DNA of 64,000 bases from Mucilaginibacter jinjuensis (GTDB lineage Bacteria; Bacteroidota; Bacteroidia; Sphingobacteriales; Sphingobacteriaceae). The translations under genes and the position numbers were made by a program. Below are positions 1 through 7,883 of the stretch, one piece after another. The notes beneath the pieces are model-generated. The model was not told where the DNA came from and ran no database searches. It saw only the letters and a program-made list of their open reading frames with translations. Each line of letters opens with the position of its first letter. Position 1 is the stretch's first letter. The DNA lies in contig NZ_CP117167.1 of assembly GCF_028596025.1 (NCBI RefSeq), positions 3,348,001 through 3,412,000 on the forward strand, read 5' to 3'.

Positions 1-109
1 CAGCATGCCTTGAAATGTTAAAATAGCCTTAAAATGGCGTTAATGGCAAAGTATTTGCCCAAGTGGACATGAATAACAATCTAACAATTGTTCACTAAAA
101 TTAACAGAA

Positions 110-688
110 ATGAAAATTACAAAAACAACTAAATTGGCAGCAGCGGCTATTGCATTTGCCGGTTTATTATTTACGAACACAACTACTAAAGCTCAATCAA
201 CCGGTCATGATTCACAAGCATGGCGTTTTGGAATAGGCGTAGAGCCAGGTTTACCTGTAGGTAACATGCGTGATTTTTCACACTTCGCATTAGGTGGTAC
301 CGCACGTTTACAAAAAGATTTAAACGGTAGCGTATCTGTAATGCTTACATCTGGTTATACAAACTATTTTGCCAGAAATTACGATTTACCAGGTGGTGGT
401 AAAACCAACTTAAACGATTATGGTATTGTACCGGTAAAAGCTGGTGTTAAAGCCTTTTTTGCTCCACATGCTTACGTAAGTGGCGAAGTTGGTGCCGGTT
501 TCGAAACCAATGATAATGCTTATAACGGTTACGACAAAGGCACTAAGTTAATTCTGTCACCAGGTATTGGTTACGCCATGTCGGGTTCAGGACTTGATAT
601 TGGTGTACGTTATGATAACTACTCTGGCGCTAACAGTCCTAACTATGGTCAGGTAGCTTTACGTGTAGCTTACGGCTTTAAACTGTAA
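110..688 (+). CDS. Outer-membrane beta-barrel protein, first of a tandem pair
   Basis: The 192-residue protein has a clear signal peptide (hydrophobic core about residues 9-23, cleavage near TKAQS) and a body of alternating Gly/aromatic strands ending in the aromatic-rich stretch VALRVAYGFKL. This is the typical end of a small outer-membrane beta-barrel. It is strongly similar to the next gene, including the motif WRxGIGVEPGLPVGN near the mature N-terminus and the same C-terminus. The specific function is unknown; porin-like or structural roles are possible. The ATG at 110 places the signal peptide at the N-terminus. Confidence 0.85.
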   Translation: MKITKTTKLAAAAIAFAGLLFTNTTTKAQSTGHDSQAWRFGIGVEPGLPVGNMRDFSHFALGGTARLQKDLNGSVSVMLTSGYTNYFARNYDLPGGGKTNLNDYGIVPVKAGVKAFFAPHAYVSGEVGAGFETNDNAYNGYDKGTKLILSPGIGYAMSGSGLDIGVRYDNYSGANSPNYGQVALRVAYGFKL

Positions 689-710
689 ATAAACAATCAC
701 ATCTTTAATT

Positions 711-750
711 AAAAAAGGCCTTTCTGGTTATCCGGAAGGCCTTTTTTTGT
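711..750 (+). terminator. Rho-independent terminator after the first beta-barrel gene
   Basis: An A-rich arm containing AAGGCCTTTC pairs with GGAAGGCCTTTTTTT across a short loop. The 3' T-run fits a plus-strand intrinsic terminator, and the A-run on the other side would permit bidirectional function. Confidence 0.85.
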
Positions 751-808
751 CAACTAATTTTAGTCAGCAAAACTATTTTCCTTATCATTGCGCCTCTAAA
801 AAAAATAT

Positions 809-1387
809 ATGACCATTAAACAATTATCACGAGTTGCATTTGCAGTTATTGCATTTGCCTGTTTATCTATCTCACAGCATGCTGAAGCACAAGCAAAAGA
901 TTCTGAAAACACCTGGCGTTTAGGTATTGGCGTAGAGCCAGGATTACCGGTAGGCAATGACATCAGATATGTGTCGCGTTTTTCACTGGGTGGGTCGTTA
1001 AGGTTACAGTATGACGTTAAAGGCCCTGTATCTTTAATGCTAACCTCTGGTTATACTAACTTTTTTGGACGTGAGTTTACACAGTCTATTGCAATAGGAG
1101 GAGGCAAAACTGTTTACAACAATGTAAAGTTTGATAATTACGGTATAATACCTGTAAAAATTGGCGCTAAAATTTTTGCCGGACAAAACCTTTATGTAAG
1201 TGCTGAAGGTGGAGCAGGTTTTGAAACTACAGGTAGCGATAAAAATGTAAAAATGATTTTATCGCCAGGTATTGGGTATGCTACTAATTTTGGCTTAGAC
1301 TTTGGTGCGCGTTACGATTATTATTCTGGCCAAAACGATAATTTTGGTCAGGTTGCTTTACGTATTGCTTACGGCTTTAAACTGTAA
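809..1387 (+). CDS. Outer-membrane beta-barrel protein, second of a tandem pair
   Basis: This is a 192-residue paralogue of the upstream gene, with a signal peptide ending near HAEAQAK and the same conserved blocks (WRLGIGVEPGLPVGN, MLTSGYTN, YGIIPVKIGAK, ILSPGIGYA). It ends with the same aromatic-rich C-terminus, VALRIAYGFKL. The 3' untranslated bases right after the stop are also shared with the first copy, which points to a tandem duplication. Each copy has its own terminator, so the two can be transcribed separately. The precise role is unknown. Confidence 0.85.
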   Translation: MTIKQLSRVAFAVIAFACLSISQHAEAQAKDSENTWRLGIGVEPGLPVGNDIRYVSRFSLGGSLRLQYDVKGPVSLMLTSGYTNFFGREFTQSIAIGGGKTVYNNVKFDNYGIIPVKIGAKIFAGQNLYVSAEGGAGFETTGSDKNVKMILSPGIGYATNFGLDFGARYDYYSGQNDNFGQVALRIAYGFKL

Positions 1388-1410
1388 ATAAACAATCACA
1401 TCTTTAATAA

Positions 1411-1446
1411 TGCAAGAAGCCCTTCAGTTTGAAGGGCTTCTTGCAT
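1411..1446. terminator. Bidirectional terminator between convergent genes
   Basis: A perfect 15-bp stem (TGCAAGAAGCCCTTC and its complement) has a 5-nt loop. It lies between the convergent beta-barrel and aminotransferase genes. Confidence 0.8.
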
Positions 1447-1458
1447 TATACATTGTCC

Positions 1459-1484
1459 GTAGAGACACAATACTTTGTGTCTCT
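1459..1484. repeat. Short dispersed palindrome, GAGACACAA family
   Basis: AGAGACACAA is followed after four bases by its exact complement. The same palindrome occurs at 21693-21759 as a pair of inverted copies. It sits between convergent genes and encodes nothing recognisable. Confidence 0.75.
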
Positions 1485-1498
1485 TGTAAAAAGATAGA

Positions 1499-2692
1499 TT
1501 ATTTTAATTTACCTAATGCTTCTTTAATACGTCTTAAAGCTTCTACCAATTTGTCATCAGCAGCAGCGTAAGAGATACGGATTGATTTTGGATCACCAAA
1601 TGAATCACCACCAACAGTAGCTACGTGGCCTTCTTCCAGTAAATAAATGCTCAGATCATCAGCGTCTTTAATGGTCTTACCATTGTAGCTTTTGCCAAAG
1701 AATGAAGTAACATCCGGGAAGAAATAGAAAGCGCCATCAGGCAGGTTGGTTTTAACACCGTCGATATCTTTCAATAAATCATATACCAAACCACGGCGGC
1801 GTTTAAATGCATCGCGCATTTCGTATACCGACTCTAAACCACCCTGATAAGCAGCAGTACCGGCACGTTGGGTGATAGAGCAGGTACCAGAGGTGATCTG
1901 TCCTTGCATTTTATCACAAGCAGCAGCAATTTCACTGTTAGATGCCGTGTAACCGATTCTCCAGCCAGTCATTGCGAAGGCTTTAGAGAAACCATTGATG
2001 ATTACCACGCGGTCTTTAATAGCATCGAACTGAGCTATAGACTCGTGGCCACCAATAAAGTTGATGTGCTCATAAATCTCGTCAGACATGATGTATACAT
2101 GCGGGTGGCGTTCGAAAACCTTGGCCAACCCGGCTAATTCTTCTTTGCTGTAAACACTGCCTGTAGGGTTACAAGGCGATGAAAACATAAATAATTTGGT
2201 TTTAGGCGTAATAGCAGCCTCCAGTTGCTCAGGCGTAATTTTAAAGTTCTGTTCAACGGTAGTGTTGATGAAAACGCTTTCGCCTTCAGCCAGTTTCACA
2301 ACTTCAGAGTAAGATACCCAGTAAGGCGTAGGGATAATTACTTCTTCGCCTGGGTTAACCAAACAAAGCACCGCATTAGCAATAGCTTGTTTAGCACCGG
2401 TTGATACCACAATTTGTGATACATCATAATCCAATCCGTTCTCGTTCTTTAGCTTAGCTACGATACTCTTTCGCAGTTCAGGGTATCCGGCAACAGGGGT
2501 ATAATAAGTAAAATTATCATCCATGGCCTTCTTGGCTGCATCTTTCACATACTCAGGCGTATGGAAATCTGGTTCACCAAAACTTAAACTAATTACATCA
2601 ACACCTTTGGCGGCGAGCTCACGGCCCATTTTCGCCATTTTAATGGTTTGAGATTCAGACAGATTGTTAATCCGGTTACTTAAAGCACTCAT
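1499..2692 (-). CDS. aspC: Class I PLP-dependent aminotransferase, aspartate aminotransferase type
   Basis: The 397-residue protein has the usual length for bacterial subgroup I-gamma aspartate aminotransferases, which interconvert aspartate and oxaloacetate with glutamate and 2-oxoglutarate. Visible landmarks are SPCNPTG (Asn175), SDEIYEHINF (Asp204 and Tyr207, which contact the cofactor), SKAFAMTGWRIGY (Lys237 as Schiff-base lysine, Arg245 binding phosphate) and a C-terminal SIRISYA arginine for the substrate carboxylate. The enzyme class is certain; substrate preference is inferred, and related family members also accept prephenate. It is divergent from the Nudix-bioA operon and probably has its own promoter at 2716-2723. 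Confidence 0.88.
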   Translation of the reverse strand: MSALSNRINNLSESQTIKMAKMGRELAAKGVDVISLSFGEPDFHTPEYVKDAAKKAMDDNFTYYTPVAGYPELRKSIVAKLKNENGLDYDVSQIVVSTGAKQAIANAVLCLVNPGEEVIIPTPYWVSYSEVVKLAEGESVFINTTVEQNFKITPEQLEAAITPKTKLFMFSSPCNPTGSVYSKEELAGLAKVFERHPHVYIMSDEIYEHINFIGGHESIAQFDAIKDRVVIINGFSKAFAMTGWRIGYTASNSEIAAACDKMQGQITSGTCSITQRAGTAAYQGGLESVYEMRDAFKRRRGLVYDLLKDIDGVKTNLPDGAFYFFPDVTSFFGKSYNGKTIKDADDLSIYLLEEGHVATVGGDSFGDPKSIRISYAAADDKLVEALRRIKEALGKLK

Positions 2693-2715
2693 AGCAGTAT
2701 TTTATATGTCGGCGG

Positions 2716-2766
2716 CAAATATAGAAAATTAGTTTACTGCTAATTGATGACTTGTTTTTAAATTTG
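2716..2766. promoter_or_regulatory. Divergent promoter region, aminotransferase / Nudix-bioA
   Basis: Two -7-type elements face away from each other: TATATTTG on the minus strand (2723-2716), 24 nt before the aminotransferase ATG, and TAAATTTG on the plus strand (2759-2766), about 135 nt before the Nudix ATG. Both match the Bacteroidota TAnnTTTG consensus. The -33 elements are weak, so this is a sequence-based prediction only. Confidence 0.45.
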
Positions 2767-2901
2767 ACCACAATTTATCGTCTTGAAGGAAAAATATGTT
2801 ACTGCGGTCTTAAATTCTGTTTAAACCTTGCGCCTAACAGTAGCAAATTCAATACGGAAGTCATCAACAAATCGGTCTCGGACCATCACATTGAAACAAT
2901 A

Positions 2902-3342
2902 ATGGCGCTATTTAATGTACGTGTATACGGCTTGCTTGTAAACGAGCATAATGAAATACTAATCAGCGATGAGCAGGAATACGGTTACCAGTTCACCAAA
3001 TTTCCCGGCGGCGGCTTAGAGCTTGGCGAAGGCTTAATAGATGGCCTTAAACGCGAGTTTATGGAAGAGTGTAATGTTGAGATTGAAGTGCTGGAGCATT
3101 TTTATACAACAGACTTTTACCTGAAGTCTGCTTTCAATGATTCGCAGATCATCAGCGTTTATTATTGGGTGAAGAACCTCACCAGCCTCGATCTGGATTT
3201 TAAAACCAAGATATTTGATTTTGACGGGACCGTTGAACCTCTACAATCTTTTAGATGGGCATCGTTAACTGATTTAAAAGTAAGTGACATGACCTTCCCG
3301 ATAGACCAGCACGTTGTTAAATTACTAAACAAACAAAAATGA
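2902..3342 (+). CDS. Nudix hydrolase, first gene of the bioA operon
   Basis: I start the protein at the ATG at 2902 (146 residues), because the domain begins there (MALFNVRVYGLLVNE) and the upstream in-frame extension has no family-like sequence. The Nudix box GGLELGEGLIDGLKREFMEE carries the metal-binding RExxEE core; the usual Gly near the box end is Asn (EECNV). Such enzymes hydrolyse nucleoside-diphosphate derivatives linked to another moiety. The stop overlaps the bioA start (ATGA), implying translational coupling. The substrate is unknown, and a link to biotin synthesis rests on gene position alone. Confidence 0.85.
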   Translation: MALFNVRVYGLLVNEHNEILISDEQEYGYQFTKFPGGGLELGEGLIDGLKREFMEECNVEIEVLEHFYTTDFYLKSAFNDSQIISVYYWVKNLTSLDLDFKTKIFDFDGTVEPLQSFRWASLTDLKVSDMTFPIDQHVVKLLNKQK

Positions 3343-4604
3343 CATTAGCAGAAAGGGATGCCAAAATAATATGGCACCCGTATACACAAATGCAAACCGC
3401 CGGATTGCCGGTAGGTATTGTAAGAGGAGAAGGCGCAGTTCTGTTTGGTGAAGACGGCAAAGAATACATCGACGCGGTATCATCATGGTGGGTTAATTTA
3501 TACGGGCATGCCCATCCGCATATAGCCCAAAAAGTAGCCGAGCAGCTTAAAAAGTTGGAGCATGTAATCTTCGCGGGCTTTACCCACGAGCCGGCTGTTG
3601 AGCTGGCAGAACGGTTACTTGCCATCATTCCTGATAATCAAAAGAAGGTTTTCTATTCAGACAATGGTTCTACGGCTATAGAAGTTGCCATTAAAATGTG
3701 CCTGCAATACTGGAATAATCAAGGCAAAGCGAGGACCAAAATGGTAGCTTTTAAGAATGCTTACCATGGTGATACTTTTGGAGCTATGGCAGTAAGTGGC
3801 AGAAGCGCATTCACCGCCGCTTTTGATAATCTATTATTCGAAGTAGAGTTCATCGATCTTCCAACAAAAGAAAATATCCAGGATCTCAAATCTCAGATCT
3901 CAAACCTCAGATCCGAATTAGCTTGTTTTATTTTCGAACCACTGGTGCAAGGATCGGCCGGGATGATTATGTACGAGGCGGAATGGCTGAATGAACTGGT
4001 TAAGCATTGCAAACAAGAAGGCGTACTCACTATTGACGACGAAGTTTTTACTGGTTTCGGCCGGACAGGTAAGCCGTTCGCCTGTAACTACATTACCGAG
4101 CAACCAGACATTATGTGTTTCTCCAAAGGCCTAACCGGTGGTACCATGGCTTTGGGAATAACGACTTGTACCAGCCAGATCTATGATATGTTTTTATCTG
4201 ATGATAAGATGAAGACCCTTTTCCACGGGCATTCATTTACAGCTAATCCGATAGCATGTAGTGCTGCATTGGCCAGTATGGATCTGTTTGTGAGCGATGA
4301 AACGCCTGCTAATATCGAGCGCATTGTCACACAGCATCAGCAGTTTAGAACGCAGATTGAGAACCATCCAAAAGTGCGTACCATCAGGCAAACGGGAACT
4401 ATCATTGCGCTGGAATGGGAGACAGGTAACTCGACTTCATACCTGAGTCCGCTACGCGATCGCCTATATAATTACTTCCTGAATGCCGGTATTATATTGC
4501 GCCCCTTGGGTAATATCATTTATATTTTACCGCCATATTGTATTACAAACGAGCAACTGGCTTATATTTACAGCAAAATTATTGACGCTTTAAACGAGAT
4601 ATAA
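3339..4604 (+). CDS. bioA: Adenosylmethionine-8-amino-7-oxononanoate aminotransferase
   Basis: The 421-residue class III PLP aminotransferase converts 8-amino-7-oxononanoate to 7,8-diaminononanoate in biotin synthesis, using S-adenosylmethionine as amino donor. Family-specific features are the N-terminal WHPYTQMQ, SSWWVNLYGHAHP with the paired Trp that separate BioA from ornithine-type relatives, AYHGDTFGAM (Tyr143), DDEVFTGFGRTG (Asp233) and FSKGLTGG with Lys263 as cofactor lysine. The start overlaps the Nudix stop, and a ferritin-like gene begins 2 nt after the stop. bioB lies at the far end of the window on the other strand, so the pathway is split. Confidence 0.93.
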   Translation: MTLAERDAKIIWHPYTQMQTAGLPVGIVRGEGAVLFGEDGKEYIDAVSSWWVNLYGHAHPHIAQKVAEQLKKLEHVIFAGFTHEPAVELAERLLAIIPDNQKKVFYSDNGSTAIEVAIKMCLQYWNNQGKARTKMVAFKNAYHGDTFGAMAVSGRSAFTAAFDNLLFEVEFIDLPTKENIQDLKSQISNLRSELACFIFEPLVQGSAGMIMYEAEWLNELVKHCKQEGVLTIDDEVFTGFGRTGKPFACNYITEQPDIMCFSKGLTGGTMALGITTCTSQIYDMFLSDDKMKTLFHGHSFTANPIACSAALASMDLFVSDETPANIERIVTQHQQFRTQIENHPKVRTIRQTGTIIALEWETGNSTSYLSPLRDRLYNYFLNAGIILRPLGNIIYILPPYCITNEQLAYIYSKIIDALNEI

Positions 4605-4606
4605 AT

Positions 4607-5233
4607 ATGGGTTTAAGTAATGTGCTTTCGACAATAGTAGGTGATGATCAATTACACGCCCGCTGGTTAAATACACTATCATTAATGGAGAACACCGGCG
4701 CACGTAAAATTTCGGCCAGTGAAGACCCAACCACGGTTACATACATTATACTAAAGCATGCGGCCGAAGAACACCGCCATGCTTTCTATCTTAAAAAACA
4801 AATTGAACGTGTTGCTGCCGATACCTGCCCAACTTACGCAGTTGATTATTTGCTGGCACCATCGAGCAGTAAATATTATTTGAATCAGCTGGATGTTTCG
4901 GTTTGCCGTTATCTTAAAAATACATTAAACCTTTCAGGAGGCGATCTGCGTTTTGCAGCATACCTTTTGGTTACTTATGCCATTGAGGTGCGCGCCGATG
5001 AGCTTTATCCCATCTACCAGGATGTATTAACCGAGACCGGTAGTAAGGTAAACGTGAAATCAATTATTCTGGAAGAAGAAGGCCACCTCGAAGAAATGAT
5101 TAACCAATTAAAACACTTCTCGCCTGAGTGGGAACACCACGCAGAACAGGCTGTGAAAATAGAGACAGACCTCTTTAACCAGTGGGTTACCCAACTGACT
5201 AAAGAGGTTAATCCGGCTGTTATTAATAATTAA
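4607..5233 (+). CDS. Ferritin-like di-iron protein coupled to bioA
   Basis: I do not recognise the 208-residue protein as a named family, but it has the layout of a di-iron four-helix bundle. Helix A contains Glu28 (LMENTGARK), helix B has Glu55-x-x-His58 (AAEEHRHAF), helix C has Glu127 (AIEVRADELYP) and helix D has Glu157-x-x-His160 (LEEEGHLEEM). This E, ExxH, E, ExxH pattern is the classic carboxylate-bridged di-iron signature of ferritin-like oxidases and oxygenases. There is no signal peptide. It starts 2 nt after bioA and overlaps the convergent sulfatase by 11 nt. A role in biotin precursor supply or iron handling is possible but unproven. Confidence 0.7.
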   Translation: MGLSNVLSTIVGDDQLHARWLNTLSLMENTGARKISASEDPTTVTYIILKHAAEEHRHAFYLKKQIERVAADTCPTYAVDYLLAPSSSKYYLNQLDVSVCRYLKNTLNLSGGDLRFAAYLLVTYAIEVRADELYPIYQDVLTETGSKVNVKSIILEEEGHLEEMINQLKHFSPEWEHHAEQAVKIETDLFNQWVTQLTKEVNPAVINN

Positions 5234-7091
5234 GATAAGTAGTAAATACCTTTTGCAGGTAAGCTTGTCCCTTCGTCAGGGTTTCGTCGGTTAGCGATTC
5301 CCTGACGTTGGTTTTTCCGGTGTAAATCACCTTGTTCCCCTCATTATCGTAAGAAATACTTTGCGATGGCTGCATAAAGCCAAGCCCGTTATCCCAATCA
5401 AAAAAAGCAAACTCCTTAGTGTAAGGATTCATTAAATCTTTCGACCAATGAAAATCTTTGTGTGGTAAGTTTAATTGCGATAATATCGTAGCTGCAATAT
5501 CTGTTTGCCCACCCAATACATTCATCTGTTTACCACGAAACTCCGGTTTGATGGCCTCGCCAAAAAACAATAAAGGAATATGATATTTACGCGGATCGTA
5601 AGCCTCTGAAGTATTGCGTGGCAAACGGTGACCATGATCAGCCACTAAAATAAACACCGTGTTTTTATACCATGGCTGCTTTTTAGCCTGCTCGAAATAA
5701 GCATTCAGGCATGAATCAGTGTAATAGGCTGTGCTCCTGAACATCATCCCATTATCCTTACCCGGAAACTTGGGTTTACCCAGTAATTCAAATGGTTCGT
5801 GATTACTCAGGGTTTGGATATAGCAAAAGAAAGGATGTTGCTGCTTATCGAGGTAATCGACACTTTTGCGCAGGGTAACTTCATCATAAGCCCCCCATTT
5901 TGATTTGAGTTCGTCTTTAGAAAAACTTTCTTCATCAGACAGGTCATCAAAACTATGATGCTCTATATATGATTTAAAGTTCATGTAGCCACTATCGCCG
6001 CCATAGAAGTAAGAGGTGGTATAACCGGCTTTCTTTAAGCTTGATGATATGGCAGGAAGTTTCTTCTGCTTGCCATCTTCGGTAATAATGGTTCGTGTCG
6101 CTTGCGATGGAAAACCGCTTAATATAGCTACTACGCCCTTATCGGTACGGTCGCCGGCTGCGTAGATATTATTGAAGAGTACACCGTTTTTAATAAACTC
6201 TTCGAAATGTGGCGCCACACCTTTATCGCCGCCTAATGATTCGATAATATCAGCAGTAAAGCTTTCCAGTTGGATAATTACAACGTTAGGCCTGTCGGTA
6301 TTTAAAATCTTTACTGTGGTGTCTTTTTTAACCGTGTACAGGTCATTTACAATAGTAAAAGCCTTTTCATTCGGCATAAACTCATACGTGTTGTGCGGTG
6401 CGCGCAGGTTATCAACCACATTATTCATCAGGTTCCACTCAGTATTGAGTACAGATTGGTTGAGGATCTGCTTGTTCGAGAAATAAGCCCGTTGTTCATT
6501 AATTGGGGAGCCAAACAAACCTCCCCGTATGATAATGATGGTAACGAAGCAAAGAAAAAGTGAGAAGGGAATTTTAAAGCTGACAGTCTCTTTCGGTTTC
6601 CTGAATTTAAAATCAACTACAAAAAGCGATATAACCACACCAAGAACCAACAGCGTAACACCAATGGTGATGCTTAAACCGATAGGCGATGAGCCGGTTG
6701 AAGCCACTGCTTCAGATGGTGCTACATATAAGGTATTGAATACACGATAGTTAACCTTGGTACCCCATTCGCGGAAAATATTAAGATCGATAATGGTTAA
6801 AAAAGCGATAACCAGCACACAAAACCAGGTATATACCTTAAGCCATACGGGTGGTACGTTGCCCTTAGGAATAAACCAGTTAACGATGAACACTAATAAC
6901 GGGATGATACAGATATAGGCAGCGGCCGAATAATCGAGCCACAAACCATGTACATAGGTAAGCAGGATCTCTTTAAAAGAGACAGTCCTGAGCTTATTGA
7001 TAAAGTAAAGCTCAAAGGTTAGGCGGGTTAGAAAAAATATAATGAGCCAGTATGCGAAATACCGGCAAAAACTAAAAAAGCTCCTTAACAT
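5223..7091 (-). CDS. LTA-synthase-family sulfatase/phosphoglycerol transferase
   Basis: The 622-residue membrane protein has about five N-terminal transmembrane segments (residues 10-190) followed by an extracytoplasmic sulfatase-fold domain (about 265-610). The metal-site Glu276 in QLESF, the GDRTDKG motif with Thr316 as probable nucleophile, and a later ADHGH motif match the LtaS/MdoB/OpgB group. These enzymes move phosphoglycerol or phosphoethanolamine between lipids and envelope glycans. Since Bacteroidota lack lipoteichoic acid, a glycan- or lipid-modifying role is more likely than LTA synthesis. It is convergent with the ferritin-like gene and ends inside it. Confidence 0.85.
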   Translation of the reverse strand: MLRSFFSFCRYFAYWLIIFFLTRLTFELYFINKLRTVSFKEILLTYVHGLWLDYSAAAYICIIPLLVFIVNWFIPKGNVPPVWLKVYTWFCVLVIAFLTIIDLNIFREWGTKVNYRVFNTLYVAPSEAVASTGSSPIGLSITIGVTLLVLGVVISLFVVDFKFRKPKETVSFKIPFSLFLCFVTIIIIRGGLFGSPINEQRAYFSNKQILNQSVLNTEWNLMNNVVDNLRAPHNTYEFMPNEKAFTIVNDLYTVKKDTTVKILNTDRPNVVIIQLESFTADIIESLGGDKGVAPHFEEFIKNGVLFNNIYAAGDRTDKGVVAILSGFPSQATRTIITEDGKQKKLPAISSSLKKAGYTTSYFYGGDSGYMNFKSYIEHHSFDDLSDEESFSKDELKSKWGAYDEVTLRKSVDYLDKQQHPFFCYIQTLSNHEPFELLGKPKFPGKDNGMMFRSTAYYTDSCLNAYFEQAKKQPWYKNTVFILVADHGHRLPRNTSEAYDPRKYHIPLLFFGEAIKPEFRGKQMNVLGGQTDIAATILSQLNLPHKDFHWSKDLMNPYTKEFAFFDWDNGLGFMQPSQSISYDNEGNKVIYTGKTNVRESLTDETLTKGQAYLQKVFTTYLNY

Positions 7092-7163
7092 GAGGGGTCA
7101 AAATTACTCATTTTAACCACAATGTTAAGAAGCTTTTAATGAATTGTTAATGAAGAATTTCTC

Positions 7164-7811
7164 TTAGTGTTGGCCGCCACCTAAAGTACTAAGGTCTGTA
7201 ATTGTAATTTTATCGTATCCGGCAGGGATAGAGAAAGTACCGGCAGGTGCCTTATCGCCAGTTATTGATTTAACTGTAATTGATAATGGCTGGCCCATCT
7301 GTAACGTAGTAAACTGGATTGGAAAACCACCCGCAGATGCAAAATATTTGGTAATAATAGTAACCGGCACAGTAACATCATTAGTTACCCATGCATCGTA
7401 AGATTGGCCACTTTTAGTATCCTTAACAGCCACTTTTTTGCAGTTAAAGCCATTAATTACTTTAGTTTCTGTACTTGGGGTAAAGGTAAACTGAGGCTCA
7501 GAGTCTTTAAAAGATTCTAACTCGGCAGGGGTACCGATAGCTGCTTTTTTTATGTTAGCAATTGGCACATCAACTAAAATAGCCAGGTAGTCGCCACCGT
7601 TTGCCATAATTGTTTTAATGGTAGCAGGGCCTCTTTTTCCAGATGTTGAACTTGAATCACCTTTGAAGAAAAGTTGAGAGTCAATTGTTTGTCCGCCTGC
7701 TGTTGCAGTATAGTTGACAACACCCTCGGTATAAGCTTTTTGTGCCGATGCAGTAAATGCAGTTGCTGACAGGACGATGCCAAAAGCAACACTTAAGAAT
7801 TTTAATTTCAT
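7164..7811 (-). CDS. Secreted protein, DUF4412-like
   Basis: I choose the ATG at 7811, which gives a standard signal peptide (MKLKFLSVAFGIVLSATAFTASAQ cut in two by the core and the AxA-type site), rather than an earlier in-frame codon. The mature part is beta-rich with the block NGFNCKKVAVKD followed by YDAWVTNDVTVP, reminiscent of the DUF4412 family of Bacteroidota periplasmic proteins. No catalytic motif is visible. It lies upstream of the sulfatase on the same strand with a 72-nt gap, so cotranscription is possible. The function is unknown. Confidence 0.7.
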   Translation of the reverse strand: MKLKFLSVAFGIVLSATAFTASAQKAYTEGVVNYTATAGGQTIDSQLFFKGDSSSTSGKRGPATIKTIMANGGDYLAILVDVPIANIKKAAIGTPAELESFKDSEPQFTFTPSTETKVINGFNCKKVAVKDTKSGQSYDAWVTNDVTVPVTIITKYFASAGGFPIQFTTLQMGQPLSITVKSITGDKAPAGTFSIPAGYDKITITDLSTLGGGQH

Positions 7812-7883
7812 GGTTTTAATTTGATACAAGTTATTCGTTTTCTGAATTAGATACAAATTTTCTTTTTCGTTTAACTCAGTTTG

